Shown here: positions 1-10,890 of the stretch, piece after piece
Position numbering within the stretch: position 1 is the first letter of the stretch
Layout: each line of letters opens with the position of its first letter
Source of the DNA: Pseudomonas sp. R84
Lineage (GTDB): Bacteria; Pseudomonadota; Gammaproteobacteria; Pseudomonadales; Pseudomonadaceae
NCBI RefSeq assembly: GCF_009834515.1
Contig: NZ_CP019426.1
Location: forward strand, 2,097,501 to 2,161,500
Direction of reading: 5' to 3'
DNA: 64,000 nucleotides
Notes under the pieces: model-generated
What the model saw: only the letters and a program-made list of their open reading frames with translations
What the model was told of the DNA's origin: nothing
The model's database searches: none
Translations under genes and position numbers: made by a program

Positions 1-692
1 GCCGTCAACATCGTGTTTCAGCGCTGTATTGCACGCCAACGATCCAGAATCCTACAGCCGCTGTGATGTCGATCTCACGGCGCCAGGCGATTGCCGATAT
101 CTGCCGCCAGCACAATTTGCTGATTATCGAAGACGAAGCCCATGCGGTTCTGGACCGCCAGCGCCCGTTGCCGCTGAGTTATTTCGCGCCGGAGCGCTCG
201 GTGTTGATCGGCAGTCTGAGCAAGGCTGTTTCCGCCGGATTGCGCGTCGGTTACCTGCATGCGCCACTGCCGCTGGTCGGGCGTTTGAGTTCCGCCATTC
301 GTGCAACGTGCTGGATGGCCAATCCGTTATCGATGGAAGTGGCGAGCCTGTGGATTGAAAGCGGCATGGCCGAGCGCTTGTTGGACGAGCAAATAAGCGA
401 GATTGGCCGGCGCAAGGCACTGGTTTCGCCCGTTCTGCAGGGCTTGAATTACAAGACTCATGCTTACAGCCCGCATTTCTGGGTGGAGGTGCCTGAGCTG
501 TGGCGGGCGTCGCAGATTGCCGCGGAGTTGAAGGAAAACAACTATCTGGTCGCCACCGCTGAGGCGTTTGCGGTCGGGCATGCGGCGGTGCCGCAGTTTG
601 TTCGGGTGAGTGTGTGTAATGCAGTGGGGGATGATGGGTTGTTGCTGGGGGGCTTTGAAGCTCTGGCGCAGGCATTAACAGAGTCCGTGTAA
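1..692 (+). CDS. PLP-dependent aminotransferase-like protein, probably the C-terminal part of a MocR/GntR regulator (5' truncated)
   Basis: The reading frame is open from base 3 with no start codon, so the gene begins upstream of the window. The visible 229 or so residues are the large-domain end and small domain of a fold-type I aminotransferase. IEDEAHAVL corresponds to the region with the pyridine-binding Asp, and GSLSKAVSAGLRVGYL holds the candidate PLP Schiff-base lysine. In bacteria this arrangement (lysine in an S-x-S-K context followed by GLRxGY) is typical of MocR regulators, which carry an N-terminal winged helix. That part is off the window, so a free-standing aminotransferase cannot be excluded. 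A REP-type palindrome follows the stop codon and the next gene is convergent. Confidence 0.75.
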   Translation, partial: RQHRVSALYCTPTIQNPTAAVMSISRRQAIADICRQHNLLIIEDEAHAVLDRQRPLPLSYFAPERSVLIGSLSKAVSAGLRVGYLHAPLPLVGRLSSAIRATCWMANPLSMEVASLWIESGMAERLLDEQISEIGRRKALVSPVLQGLNYKTHAYSPHFWVEVPELWRASQIAAELKENNYLVATAEAFAVGHAAVPQFVRVSVCNAVGDDGLLLGGFEALAQALTESV

Positions 693-697
693 TCGTT

Positions 698-785
698 CTT
701 CGCGAGCAAGCTCGCTCCCACAGTGGACCGCATTCTTTCAGTTGGAATGCATTCCCCCTGTGGGAGCGAGCCTGCTCGCGATAGC
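698..785. repeat. REP-type palindrome pair, family I
   Basis: Two inverted arms at about 699-722 and 759-785 carry the GAGCAAGCTCGC / GCGAGCCTGCTCGC core and face each other across a short spacer. The element lies between the convergent MocR-like gene and ppsR, where it may act as a transcript end or stabiliser. Confidence 0.85.
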
Positions 786-806
786 GGTCATTCAGACACC
801 ACAAAT

Positions 807-1625
807 CTATTTGAACCGCCGCTCCACACCTTTCTCCACCAGAATCTTCGCCGAAATCTCTTCCACCGAAAAATGCGTGGAGTTGATGTTGGGGATGTTC
901 TCGCGGCGGAACAGATTCTCTACCTCACGCACTTCGAATTCGCACTGGGCGTAGCTCGAATAGCGGCTGTTGGGCTTGCGCTCGTTGCGGATCGCGGTGA
1001 GGCGGTCGGGGTCGATGGTCAGGCCGAACAGCTTGTGCTGATGGGCGCGCAGGGCCGTCGGCAGGGTCAGGCGTTCCATGTCGTCTTCGGTCAGCGGATA
1101 GTTGGCCGCGCGAATGCCGAACTGCATGGCCATGTACAGACACGTCGGCGTTTTGCCGCATCGCGACACGCCCACTAGTATCAAATCGGCTTTGTCGTAA
1201 TAGTGCGTGCGCGCACCGTCGTCGTTGTCGAGGGCAAAGTTAACCGCCTCGATACGCTCCATGTAATTGGAGTTGTGCCCGATCGAGTGCGACTTGCCGA
1301 CCGTGTAGGAAGAGTGCTCGGTCAGTTCCTGCTCCAGCGGGGCAAGAAAGGTCGAGAAAATGTCGATCATGAAACCATTGGACGTTGCGAGAATCTCACG
1401 GATGTCCTGATTGACGATGGTGTCGAAGATGATCGGGCGAAAGCCGTCGGTTTCAGCGGCTTTGTTGATTTGTTGTACCATGGCCCGCGCTTTTTCAACG
1501 CTGTCGATGTACGGTCGCGTGAATTTGCTGAAGGTAATGTTTTCGAACTGCGCCAGAAGGCTTTGACCCAGGGTTTCGGCAGTGATGCCGGTGCCATCGG
1601 AGATGAAGAAAGCAGATCGTTTCAT
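807..1625 (-). CDS. ppsR: Phosphoenolpyruvate synthase regulatory protein (pyruvate, water dikinase regulatory protein)
   Basis: This 272-residue protein belongs to the DUF299/PSRP family of bifunctional ADP-dependent kinases and Pi-dependent pyrophosphorylases. They inactivate and reactivate PEP synthase by phosphorylating a threonine next to its catalytic histidine. The start [20 protein letters not shown] matches the conserved family N-terminus, so I chose the ATG at 1625 over an upstream one at 1655. A P-loop-like [10 protein letters not shown] lies near residue 150. The gene is divergent from ppsA, its expected target, across a 174-bp intergenic region, an arrangement seen in many proteobacteria. 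Length is normal. Confidence 0.95.
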   Translation of the reverse strand: MKRSAFFISDGTGITAETLGQSLLAQFENITFSKFTRPYIDSVEKARAMVQQINKAAETDGFRPIIFDTIVNQDIREILATSNGFMIDIFSTFLAPLEQELTEHSSYTVGKSHSIGHNSNYMERIEAVNFALDNDDGARTHYYDKADLILVGVSRCGKTPTCLYMAMQFGIRAANYPLTEDDMERLTLPTALRAHQHKLFGLTIDPDRLTAIRNERKPNSRYSSYAQCEFEVREVENLFRRENIPNINSTHFSVEEISAKILVEKGVERRFK

Positions 1626-1799
1626 TTGCACCTTGGGCCTTAAGCTAATGAGCATTTCTGGATATGATAGGCGCGATTTGTCGGCCGCGACTGGCCCGCA
1701 TTCTCACTTATTTTCCAGGTCCAGGCCATACAACCGGCCAAGGCTCCCCCGGGCCGCCGGTTTCTGAGCTTTTCCAACACAGTTAGTGGAGAGATCACC
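1626..1799. promoter_or_regulatory. Divergent ppsR/ppsA intergenic region
   Basis: This 174-bp gap between the divergent genes must hold both promoters. TATGAT at about 1665-1670 reads as a possible -10 element on either strand (TATCATA on the minus strand), but I could not place a convincing -35. GTGGAGAG just before the TTG at 1800 is a good ribosome-binding site for ppsA. Confidence 0.4.
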
Positions 1800-4175
<2,376 letters not shown>

Positions 4176-4201
4176 TCAACATGTGAATGGGCCGCGTCCC
4201 C

Positions 4202-4291
4202 CTGTAGGAGTGAGCCTGCTCGCGATAGCGTCATGACAGTCTGCATTGATTCGAATGACACACCGCCATCGCGAGCAGGCTCGCTCCTACA
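4202..4291. repeat. REP-type palindrome pair, family I
   Basis: Arms at about 4203-4230 and 4264-4291 share the GTAGGAG-GAGCCTGCTCGCGAT core in opposite orientation. The element lies just after the ppsA stop and before its predicted terminator. Confidence 0.85.
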
Positions 4292-4317
4292 CGATTCGGC
4301 TCCTTATGATTCAAACA

Positions 4318-4347
4318 GGGCGGGGTCTCCGGATGCCGCCCTTTTTT
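4318..4347 (+). terminator. Rho-independent terminator after ppsA
   Basis: GGGCGG at 4318-4323 pairs with CCGCCC at 4336-4341 and is followed directly by six T residues. It separates ppsA from the hydrolase gene 14 bases further on. Confidence 0.75.
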
Positions 4348-4360
4348 GTGCAAGAGCATT

Positions 4361-5350
4361 ATGCAAAGCAGCAGCAACCTGTTTCCTGTCGCCCTGATCA
4401 GCGCCGAACGGCGCGGCGATCTGAGCGAAGACGTTTACCGACTGAAGCCCGGCAACAGTCCCGACTGGTCCGTGGAGATCGCCGTCACCCGTTTGGGCAT
4501 GGCCGATGACTCCGCGCCACGCGGCGTGCCGGTGATTCTGCTGCACGGCAGTTTTTCCAATCGTCGCTTCTGGTTTTCACCGAAAGGCCTGGGCCTGGGC
4601 GCGTATCTGACGCGACTGGGGTTCGACGTGTGGATTCCGGAGATGCGCGGCCACGGCCTGTCGCAGCGCAATGAGGAGTACCGGCGCAATCGTGTCGCCG
4701 ACTACGCCCGTTACGATCTGCCGGCGATTGCCGCGTTCGTGCGTGAGCAGAGCGGGCAGATCCCGCACTGGATCGGCCATTCGCTGGGCGGCATCACTTT
4801 GGCCGCAGCGCTCGGTGGCGAATACCTCGGCGAGCCTGCCGTAGCTTCGGCAGCGTTTTTCGGCACACAAGTCAGCCGCACTTACTGGCCGCTGAAAATT
4901 CCGCCGGTGGAGTGGAGCAGCCGCTTCATTCTCAAGCGTTTTGCGCAACTGTCGGGTTCACGCCTCAAGCGCGGCCCGGAAGATGAGCCGATCGGTCTGG
5001 CGCTGGAAAGCATGCGCTGGTACGGCTTGTTCGGCCGTTTTGGCGACAAGGACACGGATTGGTGGGCGGGGCTGGCCGATGTTCAAGTGCCAGTGCTGGC
5101 GGTGACTGCAGCAGGGGATCATCAGGATCCTGCGTGGGCCTGTCGCAAACTGTTTGAGCAAATTGGCTCCGAACACAAGCAGTTCATCAATCTGGGGCGC
5201 GAGAAGGGTTTCACTGATAATTTCGGTCATGTTGAAATGTTGGTGAGCAAAACCGCGCAGACTGAGGTGTGGCCGTTGGTGGCGCGCTGGTTGAACGATC
5301 AGCACGCGCCGTTGCTGGGCGAGCAGCCTGATCTGGTTGCTGCGGTCTGA
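4361..5350 (+). CDS. Alpha/beta-fold hydrolase
   Basis: A 329-residue alpha/beta hydrolase of unknown substrate. The oxyanion-hole region VILLHGSFSNRRFW, the nucleophile elbow GHSLGG (Ser near residue 141), a late acidic candidate in AVTAAGDHQDP, and a terminal GHVEM histidine give the expected Ser-Asp-His order. I start at ATG 4361; an in-frame TTG five codons earlier falls in the terminator T-run and is unlikely. The gene sits between ppsA and rraA as in P. aeruginosa, where the homologue is also only described as a hydrolase or esterase. No signal peptide is visible, so it is probably cytoplasmic. Confidence 0.85.
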   Translation: MQSSSNLFPVALISAERRGDLSEDVYRLKPGNSPDWSVEIAVTRLGMADDSAPRGVPVILLHGSFSNRRFWFSPKGLGLGAYLTRLGFDVWIPEMRGHGLSQRNEEYRRNRVADYARYDLPAIAAFVREQSGQIPHWIGHSLGGITLAAALGGEYLGEPAVASAAFFGTQVSRTYWPLKIPPVEWSSRFILKRFAQLSGSRLKRGPEDEPIGLALESMRWYGLFGRFGDKDTDWWAGLADVQVPVLAVTAAGDHQDPAWACRKLFEQIGSEHKQFINLGREKGFTDNFGHVEMLVSKTAQTEVWPLVARWLNDQHAPLLGEQPDLVAAV

Positions 5351-5574
5351 GACGGAGGCTCTGAAGGGCATTTCGTTCAGATCGGCTTGCGGCTAAGATA
5401 TGACGAATTGTGCGGTTCTGGTCATATTCGGTGACTGTTTAGCAATTACGTTTCAGCGTTTGTTCAGGTTCATTCAGCGAACATTCAATGAGCTAAGGTA
5501 AACAGCGACCAGCGGAGCTCGTCTCTTCAGAACGCGGCATCCTTGATCGTCTTCCTTTTTACAGGAGTTTTTCG

Positions 5575-6066
5575 ATGAACCATTACCTTACGCCTGACCT
5601 GTGCGACGCCTATCCGGAGCTGGTGCAGGTGCTGGAACCGATGTTCAGCAATTTCGGTGGCCGTGATTCGTTCGGTGGCGAAATCGTGACCATCAAATGC
5701 TTCGAAGACAACTCGTTGGTCAAGGAACAAGCCGAACTCAAAGGTAATGGCAAGGTGCTGGTGGTCGATGGCGGTGGTTCGCTGCGTCGCGCGCTGCTGG
5801 GCGACATGATTGCCGAGAAGGCTGCTAAAAACGGTTGGGAAGGGCTGGTGATCTACGGTTGCATCCGTGACGTCGACGTCATCGCGCAAACCGATCTGGG
5901 TGTGCAGGCGCTGGCCAGCCATCCGATGAAAACTGAAAAACGTGGTATCGGTGACCTCAACGTTCCGGTGACTTTCGCCGGTGTGACGTTCCACCCGGGC
6001 CAGTACATTTATGCGGACAACAACGGCGTGATCATTTCGCCGAGCCCGCTGCAGATGCCTGAATAA
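5575..6066 (+). CDS. rraA: RraA-family protein (ribonuclease E activity regulator / oxaloacetate decarboxylase-HMG aldolase type)
   Basis: This 163-residue protein matches the RraA family over its whole length, including [21 protein letters not shown] and the [15 protein letters not shown] stretch. E. coli RraA binds RNase E and inhibits mRNA decay. Many family members in pseudomonads instead have class II 4-hydroxy-4-methyl-2-oxoglutarate aldolase or oxaloacetate decarboxylase activity. The family's G-x20-R-D metal/substrate motif can be read in GYxGCIRDVD, so catalysis is plausible and function cannot be decided from sequence. ACAGGAG lies 8 bases before the ATG. cmaX starts 16 bases downstream, suggesting cotranscription. 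Confidence 0.9.
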   Translation: MNHYLTPDLCDAYPELVQVLEPMFSNFGGRDSFGGEIVTIKCFEDNSLVKEQAELKGNGKVLVVDGGGSLRRALLGDMIAEKAAKNGWEGLVIYGCIRDVDVIAQTDLGVQALASHPMKTEKRGIGDLNVPVTFAGVTFHPGQYIYADNNGVIISPSPLQMPE

Positions 6067-6082
6067 GAGTTTCGACAAAGGG

Positions 6083-7084
6083 ATGCGGATGTTCGAGGAA
6101 GAAAACGCGCAATGGGGGTTGGTGCATGCCCTGGTGCTGGACGGAAAAGGCGGTGCGCGTTCGATAGCCCGGACTGAGCTCGACGATTTGCAGTTGCAGG
6201 CCCATGAAAGCCTGTGGCTGCATTGGGATCGCAGCCATCCGCAGACCCAGACCTGGCTGCGCAAATCCAGCGGTCTCAACGAATTCACCTGCGACCTGCT
6301 GCTGGAAGAGAACACGCGTCCGCGCCTGTTGCCGTTGCCGGATGCCGAACTGCTGCTGTTTCTGCGCGGGGTCAATCTCAACCCGGGTGCCGAGCCGGAA
6401 GACATGGTTTCGGTGCGGATTTTTGCTTCGGCCCAACGGGTGATTTCCCTGCGCTTGCGCCCATTGCGCGCCACCGATGAACTGTTGGTGCAATTGGCGG
6501 ATGGCAAAGGTCCGAAAACGGCCTCTGAACTGATCCTTTATCTGGCGCAGTTCCTCACCAACAAGGTTCAGGATCTGGTCACTTGCCTCTCGGAAATCGC
6601 CGATGAGGAAGAAGAAAAGATGGATGCCGACGAACGGTATACCCCTGAGCATGGCGCCATTTTGCACATCCGTCGCAGGGCTGCCGGGCTGAAGCGTTTT
6701 CTTGCGCCGCAGCGGGATATTTTTGGACAACTCACGCGGATAAAACTGCCGTGGTTTGTCGATGACGATGCCGATTACTGGAACGAATTGAACAACAGCC
6801 TGACCCGCTATCTCGAAGAGCTCGAATTGACCCGAGAGCGCGTGGGGCTTGTGCTTGAGGCTGAAGACCGGCGTTTGAGCGAGCGCATGAATCGCACGAT
6901 GTACCGCTTCGGGATCATCACCTGCATCTTTTTACCGATGAGTTTCATCACCGGTCTGCTGGGCATCAACGTTGGCGGCATTCCATTCTCCAGCAGCCCC
7001 TATGGTTTCCTGATTGCCTGTTTGACGGTGCTCGCCCTGGCCTTTGGTCAGTGGTGGTTGTTCCGTCGTTTGCGCTGGGTTTGA
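6083..7084 (+). CDS. cmaX: CorA-like/ZntB-type divalent metal ion transporter CmaX
   Basis: A 333-residue member of the CorA/ZntB family of pentameric metal-ion channels or transporters. The long acidic cytoplasmic N-terminal part (about 1-270) is followed by two C-terminal membrane helices (about 275-295 and 306-325). The pore-loop signature G-[MI]-N appears as GINVGG after the first helix, the form typical of ZntB rather than canonical Mg-transporting CorA. Synteny with crfX, cmpX, sigX and oprF identifies it as cmaX. In-frame ATGs at 6083 and 6089 are both possible; AAAGGGATGCGG favours neither strongly. Confidence 0.9.
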   Translation: MRMFEEENAQWGLVHALVLDGKGGARSIARTELDDLQLQAHESLWLHWDRSHPQTQTWLRKSSGLNEFTCDLLLEENTRPRLLPLPDAELLLFLRGVNLNPGAEPEDMVSVRIFASAQRVISLRLRPLRATDELLVQLADGKGPKTASELILYLAQFLTNKVQDLVTCLSEIADEEEEKMDADERYTPEHGAILHIRRRAAGLKRFLAPQRDIFGQLTRIKLPWFVDDDADYWNELNNSLTRYLEELELTRERVGLVLEAEDRRLSERMNRTMYRFGIITCIFLPMSFITGLLGINVGGIPFSSSPYGFLIACLTVLALAFGQWWLFRRLRWV

Positions 7085-7147
7085 ACATGGAGCATGTGAC
7101 CCGACCAAATCTGCCCGCGTCTTTCACAGACATCACGAGAGGTGCGT

Positions 7148-7396
7148 ATGCACGATCCGTTTGAACAGTCTTTGCGCGACATGCTCAACGCCTCGCCGTC
7201 CAGCCGCGACGACGATGCGTGCTTGGGCCGCGTACTCAAAACCGCCAACCGCCAGGTTGGCGCCGGTGATCTGTTCAGCCTGCTGGGCCGCTGGCTGCCC
7301 GCGCTGATGATCGCCCTGAATAACGGCTCGGCCCATGTCTCGCCGGTTTCCCGTCTTCGTAAACCTACCGCTCGCACTGCTGATAAGGCTGATTGA
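7148..7396 (+). CDS. crfX: CrfX, small protein of the cmaX-crfX-cmpX-sigX-oprF locus
   Basis: An 82-residue protein recognised by position and by its conserved start MHDPFEQSLRDML. Its molecular role is not established. It has a hydrophobic stretch (LFSLLGRWLPALMIALN, about 43-59) and a basic, low-complexity C-terminus. GAGAGG lies 5 bases before ATG 7148. The stop is 2 bases from the cmpX start, so translation is probably coupled. In pseudomonads this gene belongs to the cell-envelope stress regulon around SigX. Confidence 0.85.
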   Translation: MHDPFEQSLRDMLNASPSSRDDDACLGRVLKTANRQVGAGDLFSLLGRWLPALMIALNNGSAHVSPVSRLRKPTARTADKAD

Positions 7397-7398
7397 AT

Positions 7399-8223
7399 AT
7401 GGAACTCGACCTCTGGACTCAGAGCCTCGTCACTGCAATGACTGCGTTGTGGACCAAAGTGGCCAATTTCATCCCGAACCTGTTCGGCGCACTCGTCGTG
7501 CTGCTGTTGGGTTTCGTCGTGGCCAAGCTGCTCGATACCTTGCTCTCCAAGCTGCTCGCCAAACTGGGCCTTGATCGCCTGATGGGCGGTACCGGGCTGA
7601 CCAAATTGATGTCCCGGGCGGGACTGCAGGTTCCGATTTCGACGCTGATCGGTAAAATCGTTTACTGGTTCGTCCTGCTGATTTTTCTGGTTTCTGCAGC
7701 AGAATCCCTTGGCCTTGAGCGAGTTTCAGCTACGCTGGATATGTTGGCGCTCTATTTGCCGAAAGTATTCGGCGCGGCGCTGGTGTTGCTGGTAGGTGTC
7801 TTGCTCGCGCAACTGGCCAACGGACTGGTGCGCGGGGCGGCAGAAGGCGTAGGCCTGGACTACGCTTCGGGGCTTGGGCGAATTGCTCAGGGGCTGGTAA
7901 TCATCATCAGCATTTCGGTCGCGATCAGCCAGCTTGAGGTCAAGACCGACCTGCTGAACCATGTGATCGTCATCGTTTTGATTACCGTTGGTCTGGCGGT
8001 TGCGCTGGCCATGGGTTTGGGAAGCCGGGAAATTGCCGGTCAGATTCTTGCGGGAATCTATGTGCGTGAGTTGTATCAGGTTGGGCAACAAGTGCGTGTT
8101 GGCGAGGTCGAAGGGCAGATCGAGGAGATCGGCACGGTGAAAACCACATTGCTGACCGATGAGGGTGAGCTAGTCTCTCTTTCCAATCGGATCCTGCTGG
8201 AACAGCATGTGAGTAGCCGCTAA
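7399..8223 (+). CDS. cmpX: CmpX, MscS-related mechanosensitive channel family membrane protein
   Basis: A 274-residue inner-membrane protein with five probable transmembrane helices (about 20-42, 75-96, 110-132, 150-170 and 178-200) and a small C-terminal soluble beta domain (QVGQQVRVGEVEGQIEEIG) typical of the MscS fold. Family members are thought to sense membrane tension, and in Pseudomonas loss of cmpX is reported to alter SigX-related envelope behaviour. The start is ATG 7399, right after the crfX stop. It lies directly upstream of sigX with a 90-bp gap that may hold the sigX promoter. Confidence 0.9.
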   Translation: MELDLWTQSLVTAMTALWTKVANFIPNLFGALVVLLLGFVVAKLLDTLLSKLLAKLGLDRLMGGTGLTKLMSRAGLQVPISTLIGKIVYWFVLLIFLVSAAESLGLERVSATLDMLALYLPKVFGAALVLLVGVLLAQLANGLVRGAAEGVGLDYASGLGRIAQGLVIIISISVAISQLEVKTDLLNHVIVIVLITVGLAVALAMGLGSREIAGQILAGIYVRELYQVGQQVRVGEVEGQIEEIGTVKTTLLTDEGELVSLSNRILLEQHVSSR

Positions 8224-8313
8224 TCCGGCAAACCCTGCTAATGTATGCCGCCGCAAAATGCCAGCTGATGCTGGTCGCGGTGGACATTGACCTGACTGTC
8301 GGCACGACTTGTT

Positions 8314-8904
8314 TTGAATAAAGCCCAAACGCTATCCACGCGCTACGACCCCCGCGAGCTCTCTGATGAGGAGTTGGTCGCGCGCTCGCATACCGAGCTT
8401 TTTCACGTAACGCGCGCTTATGAAGAACTGATGCGGCGTTACCAGAGAACATTATTTAACGTTTGTGCGAGATATCTTGGGAACGATCGCGACGCAGACG
8501 ATGTCTGTCAGGAAGTCATGTTGAAGGTGCTGTATGGCCTGAAGAACTTCGAGGGGAAATCGAAGTTCAAAACGTGGCTCTACAGCATCACGTACAACGA
8601 ATGTATTACGCAGTATCGGAAGGAACGGCGAAAGCGTCGCTTGATGGACGCATTGAGTCTTGACCCCCTCGAGGAAGCGTCCGAAGAAAAGGCGCCGAAA
8701 CCCGAGGAGAAGGGCGGGCTTGATCGCTGGCTGGTGTATGTGAACCCGATTGACCGCGAAATTCTGGTGCTTCGATTTGTCGCAGAGCTGGAATTTCAGG
8801 AGATCGCAGACATCATGCACATGGGTTTGAGTGCGACAAAAATGCGTTACAAACGTGCTCTAGATAAATTGCGTGAGAAATTTGCAGGCATTGCTGAAAC
8901 TTAG
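8314..8904 (+). CDS. sigX: ECF RNA polymerase sigma factor SigX
   Basis: A 196-residue extracytoplasmic-function sigma factor. Region 2 (RTLFNVCARYLGNDRDADDVCQ, about 46-70) binds core and the -10 element. Region 4 (PIDREILVLRFVAELEFQEIADIM) has the helix-turn-helix for the -35. SigX directs oprF transcription and controls fatty-acid and membrane homeostasis. Translation starts at TTG 8314, matching the conserved MNKAQTLSTRYDPRELS N-terminus; I see no strong Shine-Dalgarno before it. No anti-sigma gene follows, which is normal for SigX, and oprF lies 107 bases downstream. Confidence 0.96.
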   Translation: MNKAQTLSTRYDPRELSDEELVARSHTELFHVTRAYEELMRRYQRTLFNVCARYLGNDRDADDVCQEVMLKVLYGLKNFEGKSKFKTWLYSITYNECITQYRKERRKRRLMDALSLDPLEEASEEKAPKPEEKGGLDRWLVYVNPIDREILVLRFVAELEFQEIADIMHMGLSATKMRYKRALDKLREKFAGIAET

Positions 8905-8930
8905 TTCAGCGCAAATATCTCTTACGTGTA

Positions 8931-8980
8931 GGCAAGTTCTGATAGACTTGCCGCCGAGTTGTCCCCCGGTTTGCGGGACT
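8931..8980 (+). promoter_or_regulatory. sigX-oprF intergenic hairpins / oprF 5' region
   Basis: GGCAAGT (8931-8937) pairs with ACTTGCC (8946-8952), and GTCCC pairs with CGGGAC a few bases later. Neither has a T-run, so they look like 5' UTR structure rather than a terminator. The oprF promoters are expected here, but I could not fix a SigX -10/-35 by eye. Confidence 0.4.
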
Positions 8981-9011
8981 GCTTCACAATCACCAGATGG
9001 GGATTTAACGG

Positions 9012-10046
9012 ATGAAACTGAAAAACACCTTGGGCTTGGCCATTGGTTCTCTGATTGCCGCCACTTCGTTCGGCGCTCTGGCACAAGGCCAAGGCGCAGT
9101 TGAAATCGAAGGCTTCGCAAAGAAAGAACAATTCGACAGCGCTCGTAACTTCAAGAACAACGGCAACCTGTTCGGCGGTTCGATCGGTTACTTCCTGACC
9201 GACGACGTTGAACTGCGTCTGGGCTACGACGAAGTGCACAACGTGCGTTCCGACGACGGTCGTAACATCAAGGGCGCTAACACCGCTCTGGACGCTCTGT
9301 ACCACTTCAACAACCCAGGCGACATGCTGCGTCCATACGTATCGGCTGGTTTCTCCGATCAGAGCATCGGTCAGAACGGTTCTGGCGGTCGTAACCGTTC
9401 CACCTTCGCCAACGTTGGCGGCGGTGCCAAGCTGTACTTCACCGAGAACTTCTACGCCCGTGCCGGCGTTGAAGCTCAGTACAACATCGACCAGGGCGAC
9501 ACCGAGTGGGCTCCTAGCGTTGGTATCGGTGTGAACTTCGGTGGTGGCTCCAAGCCTGCTGCTGCTCCAGTTCCAGCACCAGCTGAAGTTTGCTCCGACA
9601 GCGACAACGATGGCGTTTGCGACAACGTTGACAAGTGCCCGGACACCCCAGCCAACGTAACTGTTGACGCTGACGGCTGCCCAGCAGTTGCTGAAGTTGT
9701 TCGTGTTGAGCTGGACGTTAAGTTCGATTTCGACAAATCTGTTGTTAAAACCAACAGCTACGGCGACATCAAGAACCTGGCGGACTTCATGAAGCAGTAC
9801 CCATCCACCACCACTACTGTTGAAGGTCACACTGACTCCGTCGGTCCTGACGCTTACAACCAGAAACTGTCCGAGCGTCGTGCAAACGCCGTTAAGCAAG
9901 TTCTGACCAACCAGTACGGTGTTGAATCGTCCCGCGTTCAGTCTGTTGGCTACGGCGAATCCCGCCCAGTTGCTGACAACAAAACTGAAGCTGGCCGCGC
10001 TGTAAACCGTCGCGTAGAAGCGCAGGTTGAAGCTCAAGCTAAGTAA
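9012..10046 (+). CDS. oprF: Major outer-membrane porin OprF (OmpA-family)
   Basis: The 344-residue protein starts with a signal peptide ending near ALAQG (about residue 24). It continues with an eight-stranded OprF-type beta barrel (about 25-180), a Pro/Ala hinge, and a four-cysteine calcium-type segment with repeated DxDxDG (CSDSDNDGVCD, CPDTP). The C-terminal OmpA domain (VEGHTDSVG ... LSERRANAVKQVL) binds peptidoglycan. OprF is a slow nonspecific porin and structural link between outer membrane and wall. Codon use is strongly biased to C- and T-ending preferred codons, as for a very highly expressed gene. A 12-bp-stem terminator follows. Confidence 0.98.
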   Translation: MKLKNTLGLAIGSLIAATSFGALAQGQGAVEIEGFAKKEQFDSARNFKNNGNLFGGSIGYFLTDDVELRLGYDEVHNVRSDDGRNIKGANTALDALYHFNNPGDMLRPYVSAGFSDQSIGQNGSGGRNRSTFANVGGGAKLYFTENFYARAGVEAQYNIDQGDTEWAPSVGIGVNFGGGSKPAAAPVPAPAEVCSDSDNDGVCDNVDKCPDTPANVTVDADGCPAVAEVVRVELDVKFDFDKSVVKTNSYGDIKNLADFMKQYPSTTTTVEGHTDSVGPDAYNQKLSERRANAVKQVLTNQYGVESSRVQSVGYGESRPVADNKTEAGRAVNRRVEAQVEAQAK

Positions 10047-10062
10047 TTAGCTGCCGCTCTGA

Positions 10063-10093
10063 GAAAAGCCCGGCTTAGGCCGGGCTTTTCTTT
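10063..10093. terminator. Bidirectional terminator between oprF and cobA
   Basis: A 12-bp stem (GAAAAGCCCGGC at 10063-10074 with its complement at 10079-10090) has a TTAG loop. A/T runs on both flanks let it serve oprF on the plus strand and the nirB-cobA operon on the minus strand. Confidence 0.9.
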
Positions 10094-10133
10094 GCCTGCG
10101 ATTTGAGATTGAAGCTTTGAAACCAGGCTGCTC

Positions 10134-10877
10134 CTACATTGCGGCAATACGCGTCTCGCTGGCTTCCTGCGCATAACCGGCCACGGCGCCGATCACCAGT
10201 ATCGCAGGGCTCTTCAATTGAAATCTGTAGGCTGCTTCGTTCATTGCCGTGAGATCGCTCCGGCATTCTCGTTGTTCTGGTAACGATGCATTCTCGATCA
10301 TCGCCACCGGGGTATCCGCCGCCATTCCGCCCGCCAACAACTGATCGCGAATCTCGCCCAGCTTAGCCACGCCCATGTATATCACCAGCGTTGTGCCACT
10401 TTGCGCCAGTGCCTGCCAGTTCAACTGGCTGTCGTCCTGAGTATGCGCAGTCACCAGCGTCACCCCGCGCGCTACACCGCGTAACGTCAATGGAATATCG
10501 CACTGCGTCGCCCCAGCGAGCCCGGCGGTGATGCCATTGACCAACTCCACCTCAACGCCACGTTCACGCAGCCATTGCGCCTCTTCACCGCCACGGCCGA
10601 AGATGCACGGATCGCCGCCCTTGAGCCGCACCACACACTTGCCATGACGGGCATAGCGCAGCATCAACCGATGGATAAATGCCTGCGGCGTGGAACGGCA
10701 ACCACCGCGCTTACCCACCGCAATAATGCGCGCGCCAGGGCAGTGCTCGAGCACTGCGTCGTTGACCAGATCATCGATCAGCACCACATCGGCCTCGCGC
10801 AGGGCGCGCACCGCTTTGAGGGTCAGTAATTCGGGATCACCAGGACCTGCACCCACCAGCCAGACTTTTGCGTTCAT
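10134..10877 (-). CDS. cobA: Uroporphyrinogen-III C-methyltransferase
   Basis: This 247-residue SAM-dependent enzyme methylates uroporphyrinogen III twice to precorrin-2, the branch point to siroheme and cobalamin. The SAM-loop motif VGAGPGDPELLTLKA is at the N-terminus, and GKRGG, RLKGGDPCIFGRGGEE and GITAGLAGA follow as in the CobA/SumT family. There is no CysG-type dehydrogenase/chelatase domain. It is the last gene of the nirB-nirD-nitrate reductase-cobA unit, which fits a need for siroheme in NirB. I use ATG 10877; an upstream in-frame ATG at 10916 would overlap the reductase gene. Confidence 0.95.
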   Translation of the reverse strand: MNAKVWLVGAGPGDPELLTLKAVRALREADVVLIDDLVNDAVLEHCPGARIIAVGKRGGCRSTPQAFIHRLMLRYARHGKCVVRLKGGDPCIFGRGGEEAQWLRERGVEVELVNGITAGLAGATQCDIPLTLRGVARGVTLVTAHTQDDSQLNWQALAQSGTTLVIYMGVAKLGEIRDQLLAGGMAADTPVAMIENASLPEQRECRSDLTAMNEAAYRFQLKSPAILVIGAVAGYAQEASETRIAAM

Positions 10878-10890
10878 GGTGTTTTCCTCA

